The notes: generated by a model not told the origin, from the sequence alone. DNA of 13,268 bases from Pseudomonadota bacterium (GCA_023432025.1 JAEYVE010000074.1:1-13268), one strand, 5' to 3'. Shown: positions 1 through 8,050, numbered from the stretch's first letter. Numbers and translations are program-made.

Positions 1-17
1 GGCGCGCGGCGCCGAAG

Positions 18-644
18 TCAGCGGGTATTCGGGGCGTCCAGGAGTCCGCGCTTCTTGACGAAGTCGATCACCACGTCGAGCCCTTGCCGGGTCTTCATGT
101 TGGTGAAGACGAACGGGCGGTCGCCGCGCATGCGCCGCGCGTCTCTGTCCATGACCTCGAGCGAGGCGCCCACGTGCGGCGCCAGATCGATCTTGTTGAT
201 GATCATGAGGTCGCTGCGCGTGATGCCTGGACCGCCTTTACGCGGGATTTTGTCGCCCGCCGCCACGTCGATGACGTACAGCGTCAAGTCCGAAAGCTCG
301 GGGCTGAACGTGGCGCTCAGGTTGTCCCCGCCGCTCTCCACGAACACGACGTCGAGATCGGGGTGGCGAGCGATCATGGCGTCGACCGCTTCCAGATTCA
401 TCGAGGCGTCCTCGCGAATCGCAGTGTGGGGGCAGCCGCCGGTTTCGACGCCCACGATGCGATCCTCCGGGAGGGCCCCGCTGCGTACGAGAAACTGCGC
501 GTCCTCGCGCGTGTAAATGTCGTTGGTGACGACCGCCACCGAGAGTTCTTCGCGGAGGGTCTTGCAGAGTGCGTCGACGAGCGCCGTCTTGCCGGACCCG
601 ACGGGTCCGCCCACGCCGACGCGTAGAGCTTGTTTTCGTGCCAT
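18..644 (-). CDS. ureG: Urease accessory GTPase UreG
   Basis: UreG is the SIMIBI-class GTPase that delivers nickel to apo-urease in complex with UreD and UreF in the cytoplasm, using GTP hydrolysis to drive metal release. The 208-aa protein has the usual family length. Visible motifs are the P-loop GGPVGSGKT (residues 12-20), the nickel-binding Cys-Pro-His motif (C71-P72-H73), the conserved segment VESGGDNLSATFSPELSD (102-119) and the guanine-specificity motif NKID (150-153). The ATG start at 644 is preceded by AGGAGA about 10 nt upstream. It is the last gene of the cluster, 45 nt after ureF. Only 17 nt lie between its TGA and the window edge, so any terminator or further gene is out of view. 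Identity is certain from the motifs and the context. Confidence 0.98.
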   Translation of the reverse strand: MARKQALRVGVGGPVGSGKTALVDALCKTLREELSVAVVTNDIYTREDAQFLVRSGALPEDRIVGVETGGCPHTAIREDASMNLEAVDAMIARHPDLDVVFVESGGDNLSATFSPELSDLTLYVIDVAAGDKIPRKGGPGITRSDLMIINKIDLAPHVGASLEVMDRDARRMRGDRPFVFTNMKTRQGLDVVIDFVKKRGLLDAPNTR

Positions 645-689
645 GAGGGGAAATTCTCCTGTTTCGAGCGAGCAGGTTCGGGCGGAAGG

Positions 690-1388
690 TCAGGAAAGAA
701 ATAGTCGCGTGTACTGGGTTTCGTGGGCGACGCAGGCGAGTGAATGCCCCGGCGCGCTGCGACCCAGCGCGTCATCCGGCACCACGAGGCCGCGTTCGAC
801 GACCTCCGGTACGAGGGCGAGACACCGCCCGAGGACGCGCTGTGTTGCCTTCTGCCCCAGCGGAACGAGGCGGCTTGCAGCGAGGGCTTGGTTCTCGCAC
901 CAGGCATACAGCGCTGCTTGCGCCGCGGCGCGGAGCGGCGCTCCGGCCTGGCTCGCTCCCAGCGCGTAGGCGGCCAGCCACGTGATGGGACCCGTGAAGG
1001 CCTCTGCGAACGGGACGTCGAGCGCGGCGAGCGCGTGCTGCAGGGCGCGTCCGACCTTCGCGTCTTCTTCGCGCAGCTCGCGTGCTTCGCGGAACGCGAT
1101 TTGACGCTCCACCCAGTAAGCCACGCGCTCGAAGTCTTCCGCGGTCCAAGCCTCGTAGTAGCGGCGAAATAACGGGACCTCCAAGTGCGGGAGAGCAAAC
1201 GCGAGCTGCCCGGAAATCCATGCCTCCGCGCTCTCTTCGGAGCTCACCCAGCCCGCGTCCACCGCGGCCTCCAGGCCCTCGGAGTAGGCAAAGGTGCCGG
1301 TGGGGAAGCTCGGGCTAGTGAGCTGGAGGAGGCGTAGGAGGCCCGCCCCGCCGAGGGCTTCGCCCGACGGGGAGGCGGAGGAGGTCAT
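690..1388 (-). CDS. ureF: Urease accessory protein UreF
   Basis: UreF is the all-helical accessory protein that bridges UreD and UreG in the urease activation complex and acts on UreG GTPase activity. The 232-aa protein shows the family N-terminal signature LLQLTSPSFPTGTFAYSEGL (residues 20-39), the motif RLVPLGQ (173-179) and the conserved C-terminus with HETQYTRLF near the end. Its ATG overlaps the ureE TGA by four bases (ATGA), so translation is probably coupled to ureE. The likely Shine-Dalgarno AAGG lies inside the ureE coding end, in a small inverted repeat (CCTTCG/CGAAGG at 1398-1411), which a ribosome finishing ureE would open. Length and motifs are normal. Confidence 0.96.
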   Translation of the reverse strand: MTSSASPSGEALGGAGLLRLLQLTSPSFPTGTFAYSEGLEAAVDAGWVSSEESAEAWISGQLAFALPHLEVPLFRRYYEAWTAEDFERVAYWVERQIAFREARELREEDAKVGRALQHALAALDVPFAEAFTGPITWLAAYALGASQAGAPLRAAAQAALYAWCENQALAASRLVPLGQKATQRVLGRCLALVPEVVERGLVVPDDALGRSAPGHSLACVAHETQYTRLFLS

Positions 1389-1960
1389 TGAAGCGCGCCT
1401 TCGTGCGAAGGGGTGCGATGCGTGTCGGGCGCGTCTTCCAGGTCAAGGCTCTCGGGCGTCCCGTCGTCGTGCGAATGATGTCCGTGATGGTGATGTGAGT
1501 GAGAATGGCGATGGCCGTGAGAGTGCTGGTGACCTGCGCCGGAGCGGTAGGCGCCCGATTCGGGCTGGAAGGGGCGACACTCGAACGCCACCATGAGCCC
1601 TAGCTCGCGGACCATGTCGTCGAGGACGTGATCGTGCTGGTAGGCGAGGGAATCGGTGCGCACCTCGAGCGGCACGTGGCGATTTCCGAGGTGATAGGTG
1701 GCGCGCAGAAGCGAGAAGTGGTCGTGGCCGTACACGACGGAGAGCTCCTCCGGAGCCGCGCACACCAGGGCCACCGTTCCGTCCATGGAGCGCAGCTTGG
1801 AGCCGTCGGGAAGCGTGGTACCGCGCGGCAGCACCACGCCACACTCCCGCCCGGAGTCCAAGCGTGCCGCGAAACGGCTGCGGCAACGCAGGTCCCAAGC
1901 GAGCGTCAGTCGCTCGGTGGCAGGCTCGTCATTTTCGAGAAGCTCGGTGAAATGGATCAT
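1385..1960 (-). CDS. ureE: Urease nickel metallochaperone UreE with His-rich tail
   Basis: UreE is a cytoplasmic dimeric nickel carrier that hands Ni2+ to UreG during urease maturation. The chosen ATG at 1960 gives 191 aa and has AAGG about 7 nt upstream. An in-frame extension to 2035 would run into ureC and has no family support. The N-terminal peptide-binding domain covers about residues 1-75. The metal-binding domain follows, with NRHVPLEV (93-100) and QHDHVLDDM (108-116). H95, H109 and H111 match the functional histidines of Klebsiella UreE (H96, H110, H112). A histidine-rich tail at 144-164 holds 13 His in 21 residues, a nickel-storage feature seen in many UreE proteins. An acidic stretch (residues 165-179) follows it. 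The gene lies 23 nt after ureC and overlaps ureF by 4 nt. Confidence 0.97.
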   Translation of the reverse strand: MIHFTELLENDEPATERLTLAWDLRCRSRFAARLDSGRECGVVLPRGTTLPDGSKLRSMDGTVALVCAAPEELSVVYGHDHFSLLRATYHLGNRHVPLEVRTDSLAYQHDHVLDDMVRELGLMVAFECRPFQPESGAYRSGAGHQHSHGHRHSHSHHHHGHHSHDDGTPESLDLEDAPDTHRTPSHEGALQ

Positions 1961-1983
1961 CGTTTTGCCTTCGGCTGGGAGCC

Positions 1984-3687
1984 TCAGAAGAGGAAGTAAC
2001 GCTGCGCGAGCGGCAGCACCCGCGCGGGCTCGCAAGTGAGGAGCACGCCGTCCGCTCGCACCTCGTAGGTTTGCGGATCCACCTCGATGGCGGGGAGCGC
2101 AGCGTTGTGGACCATGTGCTGCTTCATGATCCGTCGACTGCCACGGACGCCCACCAGACGCTTCTTCGCGCCGCTCTGCGCGGCTGCGCCGGAAGAGAGG
2201 GCCGCCTCAGACACGAAGGTGACGCTCGTGTCGAGGCGCGCTCCTCCGAGCGCGCCGAACATGCGGCGATAGTGGACGGGTTGGGGCGTGGGGATGGACG
2301 CGTTCGGGTCTCCCATGGGCGCGGCGACGATGACTCCGCCCTTGATGATGAGCGATGGTTTGACGCCGAAGAAGCCAGGGCGCCAGAGGACGATGTCCGC
2401 GAGCTTGCCGACCTCCAGCGAGCCGACTTCGTGGTCCATGCCGTGCGTCAGCGCCGGGTTGATCGTGTACTTGGCGATGTAGCGCTTGACGCGGAAGTTG
2501 TCGTGCTCGGCGGGGTCTTCGGCGAGGCTGCCGCGTTGCGCCTTCATTTTGTGCGCGGTTTGCCAGGTGCGCAGCACCACTTCACCCACGCGCCCCATGG
2601 CCTGGGAGTCCGACGAAATCATGCTGAACGCGCCGAGGTCGTGCAGGATGTCCTCGGCGGCGATGGTTTCTCGGCGGATCCGCGACTCGGCGAACGCGAC
2701 GTCCTCGGCGATGCTCGGATCGAGGTGGTGACACACCATGAGCATGTCCAGGTGCTCGTCGATGGTGTTCACCGTGTACGGACGCGTGGGGTTCGTCGAG
2801 GAAGGCAGCACGTTGGGTAGGCCGCACGCGCGAATGATGTCCGGCGCGTGACCGCCGCCCGCGCCCTCGGTGTGGTACGCGTGAATGCTGCGCCCCTTGA
2901 ACGCAGCGAAGGTGTCCTCCACGAACCCGGACTCGTTCAGCGTGTCCGTGTGAATGGCCACCTGCACGTCGTAGCGCTCGGCGACGCCGAGACAGGCGTC
3001 GATGGCCGCAGGCGTGGTGCCCCAGTCTTCGTGGAGCTTCAAACCCACGACGCCGGCTTCGACTTGCTCGGCGATGGGCTCGGGCAGACTCACGTTGCCT
3101 TTGCCCAAAAAACCCAGGTTCATCGGCAGCTCGTCGGCCGCGCGCAGCATTTGCCGGATGTACCAGGGGCCCGGCGTGCACGTGGTGGCGTTGGTGCCGG
3201 CGGCGGGCCCCGTGCCACCACCAATCATGGTGGTGACGCCGCTCATGAGCGCTTCGTCGATTTGCTGGGGGCAAATGAAGTGAATGTGGCTGTCGATGGC
3301 GCCGGTGGTCGCCAGGAGACCTTCGCCGGCGATCACCTCGGTACCGGCGGCGAGCACGATGTCGACCCCGGGCTGAACGTCCGGGTTACCCGCTTTGCCG
3401 AGGGCGACGATGCGGCCGTTCTTGACGCCGATGTCCGCCTTGAAGATGCCGCTGTGGTCCACGATGACGGCGTTGGTGATGACCAAATCCACTGCGTGCT
3501 CGCTCGTGACTTGGCTTTGGCCCATGCCGTCACGGATGACCTTGCCGCCGCCGAACTTCACCTCTTCGCCGTAGACGGTGCGGTCCTCTTCGATGGATAT
3601 CCAAAGATCCGTGTCGGCGAGGCGAACGCGGTCCCCAACGGTGGGACCGTACATTTCGGCGTAGGCGGTGCGAGAAATGCGCGTCAC
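1984..3687 (-). CDS. ureC: Urease alpha (catalytic) subunit UreC
   Basis: UreC is the catalytic subunit of nickel urease, which hydrolyses urea to ammonia and carbamate in the cytoplasm. The 567-aa length is exactly typical. All catalytic residues are present at Klebsiella aerogenes positions: nickel ligands H134 and H136 (in DSHIHFICPQQ), carbamylated K217 (in GLKLHEDWG), H246, H272 and D360 (ISSDSQAMG), plus the flap residues C319 and H320 (MVCHH). The protein ends with the conserved aromatic tail RYFLF. Translation starts at GTG (3687), which overlaps the ureAB TGA as GTGA. A near-perfect AAGGAGG lies 6 nt upstream, which fixes the start. Nothing is truncated or missing, so an active enzyme is expected. 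Confidence 0.99.
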   Translation of the reverse strand: MTRISRTAYAEMYGPTVGDRVRLADTDLWISIEEDRTVYGEEVKFGGGKVIRDGMGQSQVTSEHAVDLVITNAVIVDHSGIFKADIGVKNGRIVALGKAGNPDVQPGVDIVLAAGTEVIAGEGLLATTGAIDSHIHFICPQQIDEALMSGVTTMIGGGTGPAAGTNATTCTPGPWYIRQMLRAADELPMNLGFLGKGNVSLPEPIAEQVEAGVVGLKLHEDWGTTPAAIDACLGVAERYDVQVAIHTDTLNESGFVEDTFAAFKGRSIHAYHTEGAGGGHAPDIIRACGLPNVLPSSTNPTRPYTVNTIDEHLDMLMVCHHLDPSIAEDVAFAESRIRRETIAAEDILHDLGAFSMISSDSQAMGRVGEVVLRTWQTAHKMKAQRGSLAEDPAEHDNFRVKRYIAKYTINPALTHGMDHEVGSLEVGKLADIVLWRPGFFGVKPSLIIKGGVIVAAPMGDPNASIPTPQPVHYRRMFGALGGARLDTSVTFVSEAALSSGAAAQSGAKKRLVGVRGSRRIMKQHMVHNAALPAIEVDPQTYEVRADGVLLTCEPARVLPLAQRYFLF

Positions 3688-4346
3688 GAGCGGCCTCCTT
3701 GGCTAGCGCTGTCGAGCGCTCCCATCACTTGGCCGCGGAACCCGTACACCCGCCGCTGGCCGGCGTACTCCACGAGCTCCACCTCGCGCGTTTGGCCCGG
3801 CTCGAAGCGAACCGCCGTGCCGGCGGCGATGTTCAAGCGAAAGCCTCGCGCCGCCGCGCGGTCGAACGAGAGCGCGCCGTTCGTTTCGGCGAAGTGGTAA
3901 TGAGAGCCGACTTGGATCGGACGATCGCCGGTGTTCGTCACCGAAACGCGCAGCGCCTTGCGCCCTTCGTTGAGCTCGATGTCCCCCGAGAGCGTGAGCG
4001 TTTCGCCAGGGCGCAGCTGCGGCGTCGAGCCCGTCGTGGGGCCCGGCTGGATGGGGTGATGGATGGTGACGAGCTTGGTGCCGTCGGGGAACGTTGCTTC
4101 CACTTGAACCTCGGGGATGAGCTCCGGGATGCCGTCCATCACGTCGTCCGTGGTGAGGAGCTCCGCGCCGTAGCTCATGAGCTCGGCGACGCTGCGGCCC
4201 TCCCGCGCGCCTTCGAGGACTGCAGCGGAAATGTAGGCGACGGCCTCCGGGTAGTTGAGTCGAAGGCCACGCGCCTTACGGCGTTCGGCGACGAGCGCTG
4301 CCGAAAAGAGCAGCAGCTTGTCTTTTTCGTGGGGCGTGAGTTCCAA
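3684..4346 (-). CDS. ureAB: Fused urease gamma-beta subunit (UreA-UreB)
   Basis: This gene encodes both small structural subunits of urease as one 220-aa chain. Residues 1-100 are the gamma subunit, with TPHEKDKLLLF, GLRLNYPEAVA, the DGIPELIPEVQVEATFPDG segment (71-89) and TIHHPI. Residues 101-111 (PGPTTGSTPQL) form a linker. Residues 112-211 are the beta subunit, with RPGETLTLSGDIELNEGR, VTNTGDRPIQVGSHYHFAET, RGFRLNIAAGTAVRFEPGQ and YGFRGQVMG. Most bacteria encode these as separate ureA and ureB; fusion is best known from Helicobacter and also occurs elsewhere. The start is TTG at 4346: the protein then begins MELTPHEKDK, exactly where UreA proteins begin, and AAGGGA lies 6 nt upstream. The stop overlaps the ureC GTG by 4 nt, which favours coupled synthesis. 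Confidence 0.96.
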   Translation of the reverse strand: MELTPHEKDKLLLFSAALVAERRKARGLRLNYPEAVAYISAAVLEGAREGRSVAELMSYGAELLTTDDVMDGIPELIPEVQVEATFPDGTKLVTIHHPIQPGPTTGSTPQLRPGETLTLSGDIELNEGRKALRVSVTNTGDRPIQVGSHYHFAETNGALSFDRAAARGFRLNIAAGTAVRFEPGQTREVELVEYAGQRRVYGFRGQVMGALDSASQGGRS

Positions 4347-4352
4347 GTGAGA

Positions 4353-4358
4353 TCCCTT
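4353..4358 (-). promoter_or_regulatory. Ribosome binding site supporting the TTG start of ureAB
   Basis: On the minus strand AAGGGA lies 6 nt before the TTG at 4346. No ATG or GTG with a comparable site gives a UreA-like N-terminus, so this site decides the start of the fused gene. Confidence 0.6.
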
Positions 4359-4360
4359 TT

Positions 4361-4388
4361 CGATGACGGAGGGTCGATGACGGAGGGC
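4361..4388. repeat. 14-bp tandem duplication between ureD and ureAB
   Basis: Two adjacent copies of CGATGACGGAGGG(T/C) occupy 4361-4374 and 4375-4388 and differ only in the last base. They fill nearly half of the 60-nt gap between the ureD stop and the ureAB start. The duplication most simply reflects replication slippage and increases the distance between the two genes. No function is evident. Confidence 0.85.
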
Positions 4389-4406
4389 GGGCGACGCGAG
4401 TTGGCG

Positions 4407-5321
4407 TCAGGTGGCCCAAATGCGTGGCGGAAGCGCCGGACGACCGAGCAGGAGGGGACGGAGCGCGCGCCAGAGCTCGATGAAAAACGCCTTGGCGCGC
4501 TCTGCGGACGGGCCGAGGTAACGTCCCACCAAGGTGCCGCTGCGCGGCGTTTCGAGCGGAGCCGGCGTGGCGAGCGCGGTGAGCCCGAGCCATTCACCGT
4601 TCACCGTTGACGGAGTGAGGGTCGCGCGCATGGTCTCGATCGACTCGAGGGCACGGCTCCAGCGCTCGGCGGTCACCGAAGCGAAGAAGGTACCGAGCAC
4701 GGGCGCGCCGCGCAGGCCCCAGGCCGCTTCTTGAAACGCCGTCCCACCTTCCACCTCGAGGCGCTCCAAGTACAGCGGCGTGGTGCCGCGCTGCAGCTGA
4801 ATGCGGGACACGTAGTGCCCGCGGGCGAACGTTTCTCCGCTGCCGGGGCGACCGAGACAGACGATGTCCCAGCCCACGAACGTACCCTGCGGGCCGCTCG
4901 CAGACGACTCGAGCTCGACCGAGAGCGACTGCGCTGCCCGCGCGCCCGAGAACACGATGGTTTCTTGGGGGAACCACTCCACGACGGCGCCCTTCGCCAC
5001 GCGCAGGGTGTTCTGGAGAGCCGCCGTGGGGCCGCCGCTCCGATAGAGCTTGGTGGCGCCCGGCGTGGTCAAGAGCGCGTGCGCTCCTTCACCGACGTGG
5101 GCTTCGAGCACGAGCTCGTCGCCTCCGACCACTCCTCCCGGGGGGTGAAGCAAGTACACGTGCGCCACGCCATCGCCCTCGGGGTGGAAGGCGCGCTGCA
5201 CGACCAAGGGCCCCTCGTGCTTTCGACGCGCCAAGAACGTGCGGCCGGCGCTTGCTTTGAAGTCCAGGGTGAGCCGGGCACGCCAACCGGCTTCTGCCGT
5301 GGGGGAAAGGCGTAGGTTCAC
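4407..5321 (-). CDS. ureD: Urease accessory protein UreD (UreH)
   Basis: UreD is the scaffold that docks on apo-urease and recruits UreF and UreG; it is thought to channel nickel to the active site. The 304-aa protein shows the family landmarks: GWRARLTLDF near the N-terminus, FHPEGDGVAHVYLLHPPGGVVGGD (about residues 45-68), LLTTPGATKLYRS (83-95), the VEWFPQETIVFSGA segment and a conserved GWDIVCLGRPGSGE (about 149-162). The start is GTG at 5321, chosen because the N-terminus aligns with the usual pre-GWRA segment. Its ribosome binding site is weak (GGA about 9 nt upstream). It sits 46 nt after urtE and 60 nt before ureAB, linking the transport and enzyme halves of the cluster. It carries the usual role of ureD as first ure gene. 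Confidence 0.95.
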   Translation of the reverse strand: MNLRLSPTAEAGWRARLTLDFKASAGRTFLARRKHEGPLVVQRAFHPEGDGVAHVYLLHPPGGVVGGDELVLEAHVGEGAHALLTTPGATKLYRSGGPTAALQNTLRVAKGAVVEWFPQETIVFSGARAAQSLSVELESSASGPQGTFVGWDIVCLGRPGSGETFARGHYVSRIQLQRGTTPLYLERLEVEGGTAFQEAAWGLRGAPVLGTFFASVTAERWSRALESIETMRATLTPSTVNGEWLGLTALATPAPLETPRSGTLVGRYLGPSAERAKAFFIELWRALRPLLLGRPALPPRIWAT

Positions 5322-5367
5322 GAGGGGGTTCCGATGTCTACCCGCGGTCCGAACGAAGAAGCAATGC

Positions 5368-6057
5368 TCACACCGTCAAGTGACGTGCGACCAAGTCCTC
5401 GCCGAGATCCGCCATGGGGCCCGCAGCGACGGCGCGGCCGCGATCCAATATCACGAAGCGCTCCGCGACCGCGCGTGCGAAGCGCAGCTTTTGTTCGACG
5501 AGCAGCACGGTCAAGCCCGTCTCGCGGTTCAGCTTGGTGAGGATGGCGCCGATGTCCTGGACGACGTTGGGCTGGATCCCTTCGGTCGGCTCGTCCAAGA
5601 CCAGGAGCTTGGGCTCGAGCACGAGCGCACGCGCGATGGCGAGCTGTTGCTGTTGCCCGCCGGATAGGTCGCCCCCACGGCGGCTCATCATCATGCCGAG
5701 CACCGGAAACAGCTCGAAGATGCGCTCGGGGAGCCCCGTCTTTTTGCGGCGCCCCACGAGCGACAGCTCCAGGTTTTCTCGCACGGTGAGTTGCGGGAAG
5801 ATTTCCCGCCCCTGCGGCACGTAGCCGATGCCCAGGCGCGCCCGGGCTTCCACCGGTTCGCGCAAGAGGTTCTTGCCGCCGAACTCGATGTGCCCCTTGG
5901 AGGGAACCAGGCCCATGATGCAGCGGAGCAGCGTCGTTTTTCCGACGCCGTTGCGCCCCATGATGCAGGTGCACGACCCCTCAGGCACCTCCAGGTCGAC
6001 CGACCACAGAGTGTGACTTTCGCCGTAGTACTGATCCAGCGCAGCGACTTTCAGCAT
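5368..6057 (-). CDS. urtE: Urea ABC transporter ATPase UrtE
   Basis: UrtE is one of two cytoplasmic ATPases that power the UrtABCDE urea importer (HAAT family, relatives LivF/LivG). The 229-aa protein is typical in length. It has Walker A GRNGVGKT (34-41), Q-loop Q82 in YVPQGREIFPQLTV, signature LSGGQ (131-135) followed by QQQLAIARAL, Walker B LLVLDE (151-156) and EPTEGIQP. The switch histidine is replaced by Gln in LLVEQK, as is usual for the LivF/UrtE branch. The motif set GREIFPQLTV, EGIQPNVVQDIG and the Q switch separates it from UrtD. The ATG shares one base with the urtD stop (TGATG), implying translational coupling. Confidence 0.95.
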   Translation of the reverse strand: MLKVAALDQYYGESHTLWSVDLEVPEGSCTCIMGRNGVGKTTLLRCIMGLVPSKGHIEFGGKNLLREPVEARARLGIGYVPQGREIFPQLTVRENLELSLVGRRKKTGLPERIFELFPVLGMMMSRRGGDLSGGQQQQLAIARALVLEPKLLVLDEPTEGIQPNVVQDIGAILTKLNRETGLTVLLVEQKLRFARAVAERFVILDRGRAVAAGPMADLGEDLVARHLTV

Positions 6058-6938
6058 CAGTTTCCCAGGTAGACTTCGACGACGCGGGGGTCGCTCTGTA
6101 CTTCTTGCATGCGTCCTTCGGCGAGAACGCGTCCTTCGTGGAGCACCGTGACCTTGCGGGCGATGCTGCGAACGAAGTCCATGTCGTGCTCGACGACGAC
6201 CACGGTGTGTTTTCCGGCCAGGCCGTCCAAGAGCTCTGCGGTGCGCTCCATTTCTTGGAGCGTCATGCCTGCTACCGGCTCATCGACGAGCAGGAGGCGA
6301 GGGTTCTGCGCCAAAAGCATGCCGATTTCGAGCCACTGCTTTTGGCCGTGAGACAAGAACGCCGCCTGCGTGTGGGCGTGCGCGGAGAGGCCGATCGTCT
6401 TCAGGACCTCGTCGATGCGATCGCGCTCTTCGCCGCTGAGCCGCCGGAACAAGCTGCGGAAGATGCCCTTTCTCCCTGCGAGCGCGAGCTCGAGGTTTTC
6501 GACGACCGTGTGACCCACGAATACGGTGGGCTTCTGGAACTTTCGACCAATGCCGAGCTGGGCGATCTCGTGCTCCGAGAGGTACGACAGGTCTCGCGCC
6601 TCGTTCGCCAAGAACACCGCGCCGCTGTCCGGGCGAGTTTTCCCCGTAATGACGTCTTGCAGCGTAGTTTTGCCGGCGCCATTGGGGCCGATCAGGCAGC
6701 GCAGCTCCCCGTCCTCGAGCGCGAGCGAGAGCTGGTTCAGCGCCTTGAAGCCATCGAAACTCACACTGACGTCCTCGATGCACAAGATGAGTCCCGCCGC
6801 CTGGGCCGCAGCGCGCCGCGTAGGATCGACCTCACGCGCGCGGATGCCGCTCTGGGGCACAGGGGTCTCGAGCGGCAGGCTCGCCGCCGCGTCCGGCGGG
6901 CGCGGCTCGGATTGGCTGTTTCGAGCGACGGCGTGCAT
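6057..6938 (-). CDS. urtD: Urea ABC transporter ATPase UrtD with N-terminal extension
   Basis: UrtD is the second ATPase of the urea importer. The nucleotide-binding domain runs from about residue 50, with Walker A GPNGAGKT (84-91), the UrtD-typical FQKPTVF segment (134-140), signature region LSHGQKQWLEIG (195-206), Walker B LLLVDE (215-220) and switch H251 in VEHDMDF. The first 49 residues are an extra Pro/Ala/Arg-rich, probably disordered segment; most UrtD proteins are about 250 aa, against 293 here. The start is well supported: AAGGAG lies 7 nt upstream of the ATG at 6938, and that ATG shares one base with the urtC stop (TGATG). The first internal Met is only at residue 207. The extension is therefore likely real rather than a miscalled start. 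Confidence 0.95.
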   Translation of the reverse strand: MHAVARNSQSEPRPPDAAASLPLETPVPQSGIRAREVDPTRRAAAQAAGLILCIEDVSVSFDGFKALNQLSLALEDGELRCLIGPNGAGKTTLQDVITGKTRPDSGAVFLANEARDLSYLSEHEIAQLGIGRKFQKPTVFVGHTVVENLELALAGRKGIFRSLFRRLSGEERDRIDEVLKTIGLSAHAHTQAAFLSHGQKQWLEIGMLLAQNPRLLLVDEPVAGMTLQEMERTAELLDGLAGKHTVVVVEHDMDFVRSIARKVTVLHEGRVLAEGRMQEVQSDPRVVEVYLGN

Positions 6939-8050
6939 CAGGATTCTCCTTGCGCGGGACGAGCCGCTGGTTTGGGGTTCGAGAGACTGAAGCGCGAGAG
7001 CAGGCTGGGGATGTAGGCTGCGAAGCCGCGGGGCAAGAAGAGCGGCACGAGCACGAAGATGGCGCCGAGCACGTAGAGCCAGAGCTCTGGCAGCGTCCCC
7101 GTGAAGAAGCTCTTGGCAGAGTTGATGGCGAGCGCGCCGGCGACCGCGCCGTAGAGCGTGGAGCGTCCGCCGACGGCGACCCAGATCGCCATTTCGATGG
7201 AGGTGGCGGGCTCGAGCTCACTCGGGTTGATGATGCCGACCTGGGGCACGTAGAGGGCGCCGGCGAGTCCGCAGAGCGCGGCCGAGAGCGTCCAAACGAA
7301 GAGCTTGTAGTGCAGCGGGTCGTAGCCCATGAAGCGCACCTTGCTCTCGTCGTCGCGCACGGCGCGGAGCACTCGTCCGAGCTTGCTCTCCACGACGTAA
7401 CGGCACACGAGGTAAGCGAACAAGAGCGCCACGCCCGAGGCGACCAAGAGCGCCGTCTTGGTGGCGGGGTCCGCCAGCAAGTAGCCGTAGATGCGCTTGA
7501 AGTCCGTGAGCCCGTTGTTTCCGCCCAGCCCCGTTTCGTTGCGGAAGAAGAGCAGCATGAGCGCGAAGGTGAGCGCCTGCGTGATGATGGAGAAGTACAC
7601 GCCCCGAATGCGGGAGCGGAAGGCGAAGAAGCCGAACACGAAGGCGACCAGCGCTGGCGCGATCAGCGCCATCGCGCACGCGAAGAAGAAGTTGTCGAAG
7701 CCGGACCAGAACCACGGCAGCTCCTTCCAATCGAGGAACACCATGAAGTCGGGCAGCTTGCTTCGGTAGACACCCTCGCCGCCGATTTCCAGCATCAAGT
7801 ACATGCCCATCGCGTAGCCGCCGAGCGCGAAGAACACGCCGTGGCCCAGCGAAAGGATGCCCGTGAAGCCCCAGACGAGATCGATGGCCAGCGCCACGAT
7901 GGCGAAGCACAGGAACTTGCCAGCTAGAGGTATGAGGTACGGCGGCAGCGTCAGCGGCAAGACCACCAGACCGAGCACGGACAGAACACCCAGCACGAGC
8001 CAGCCGCGGGGCCCATGCAGGCGCGCGAGATTCGAGAGTAGGTGCTTCAT
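6938..8050 (-). CDS. urtC: Urea ABC transporter permease UrtC
   Basis: UrtC is a LivM-type inner-membrane permease that pairs with UrtB to form the urea channel. The 370-aa protein begins at the ATG at 8050, which overlaps the urtB stop (ATGA). The reading frame stays open upstream to 8758, but that part is antisense-free urtB coding sequence in another frame. Hydrophobic segments occur from about residue 17 onward, roughly nine to ten in all. Family landmarks are IDLVWGFTGILSLGHGVFFALGGYAMGMY early, FRNETGLGGNNGLTDF in the middle, LRAVRDDESKVRFMGYD in the cytoplasmic coupling loop, and LAGALYVPQVGIINPSELEP near the C-terminal third (stretches abridged to family-typical cores). The end is a short charged, Pro/Ala-rich cytoplasmic tail. 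Confidence 0.95.
   Translation of the reverse strand: MKHLLSNLARLHGPRGWLVLGVLSVLGLVVLPLTLPPYLIPLAGKFLCFAIVALAIDLVWGFTGILSLGHGVFFALGGYAMGMYLMLEIGGEGVYRSKLPDFMVFLDWKELPWFWSGFDNFFFACAMALIAPALVAFVFGFFAFRSRIRGVYFSIITQALTFALMLLFFRNETGLGGNNGLTDFKRIYGYLLADPATKTALLVASGVALLFAYLVCRYVVESKLGRVLRAVRDDESKVRFMGYDPLHYKLFVWTLSAALCGLAGALYVPQVGIINPSELEPATSIEMAIWVAVGGRSTLYGAVAGALAINSAKSFFTGTLPELWLYVLGAIFVLVPLFLPRGFAAYIPSLLSRFSLSNPKPAARPAQGES

Noticed and set aside
2848..3900. 350-codon open frame on the plus strand, antisense to ureC and ureAB
   Set aside because: Mirror frame of highly conserved urease genes, with no family features of its own.
5322..5367. Separate promoter for the ure genes in the urtE-ureD gap
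   Set aside because: Only 46 nt, and no recognisable -35/-10 elements on the minus strand.
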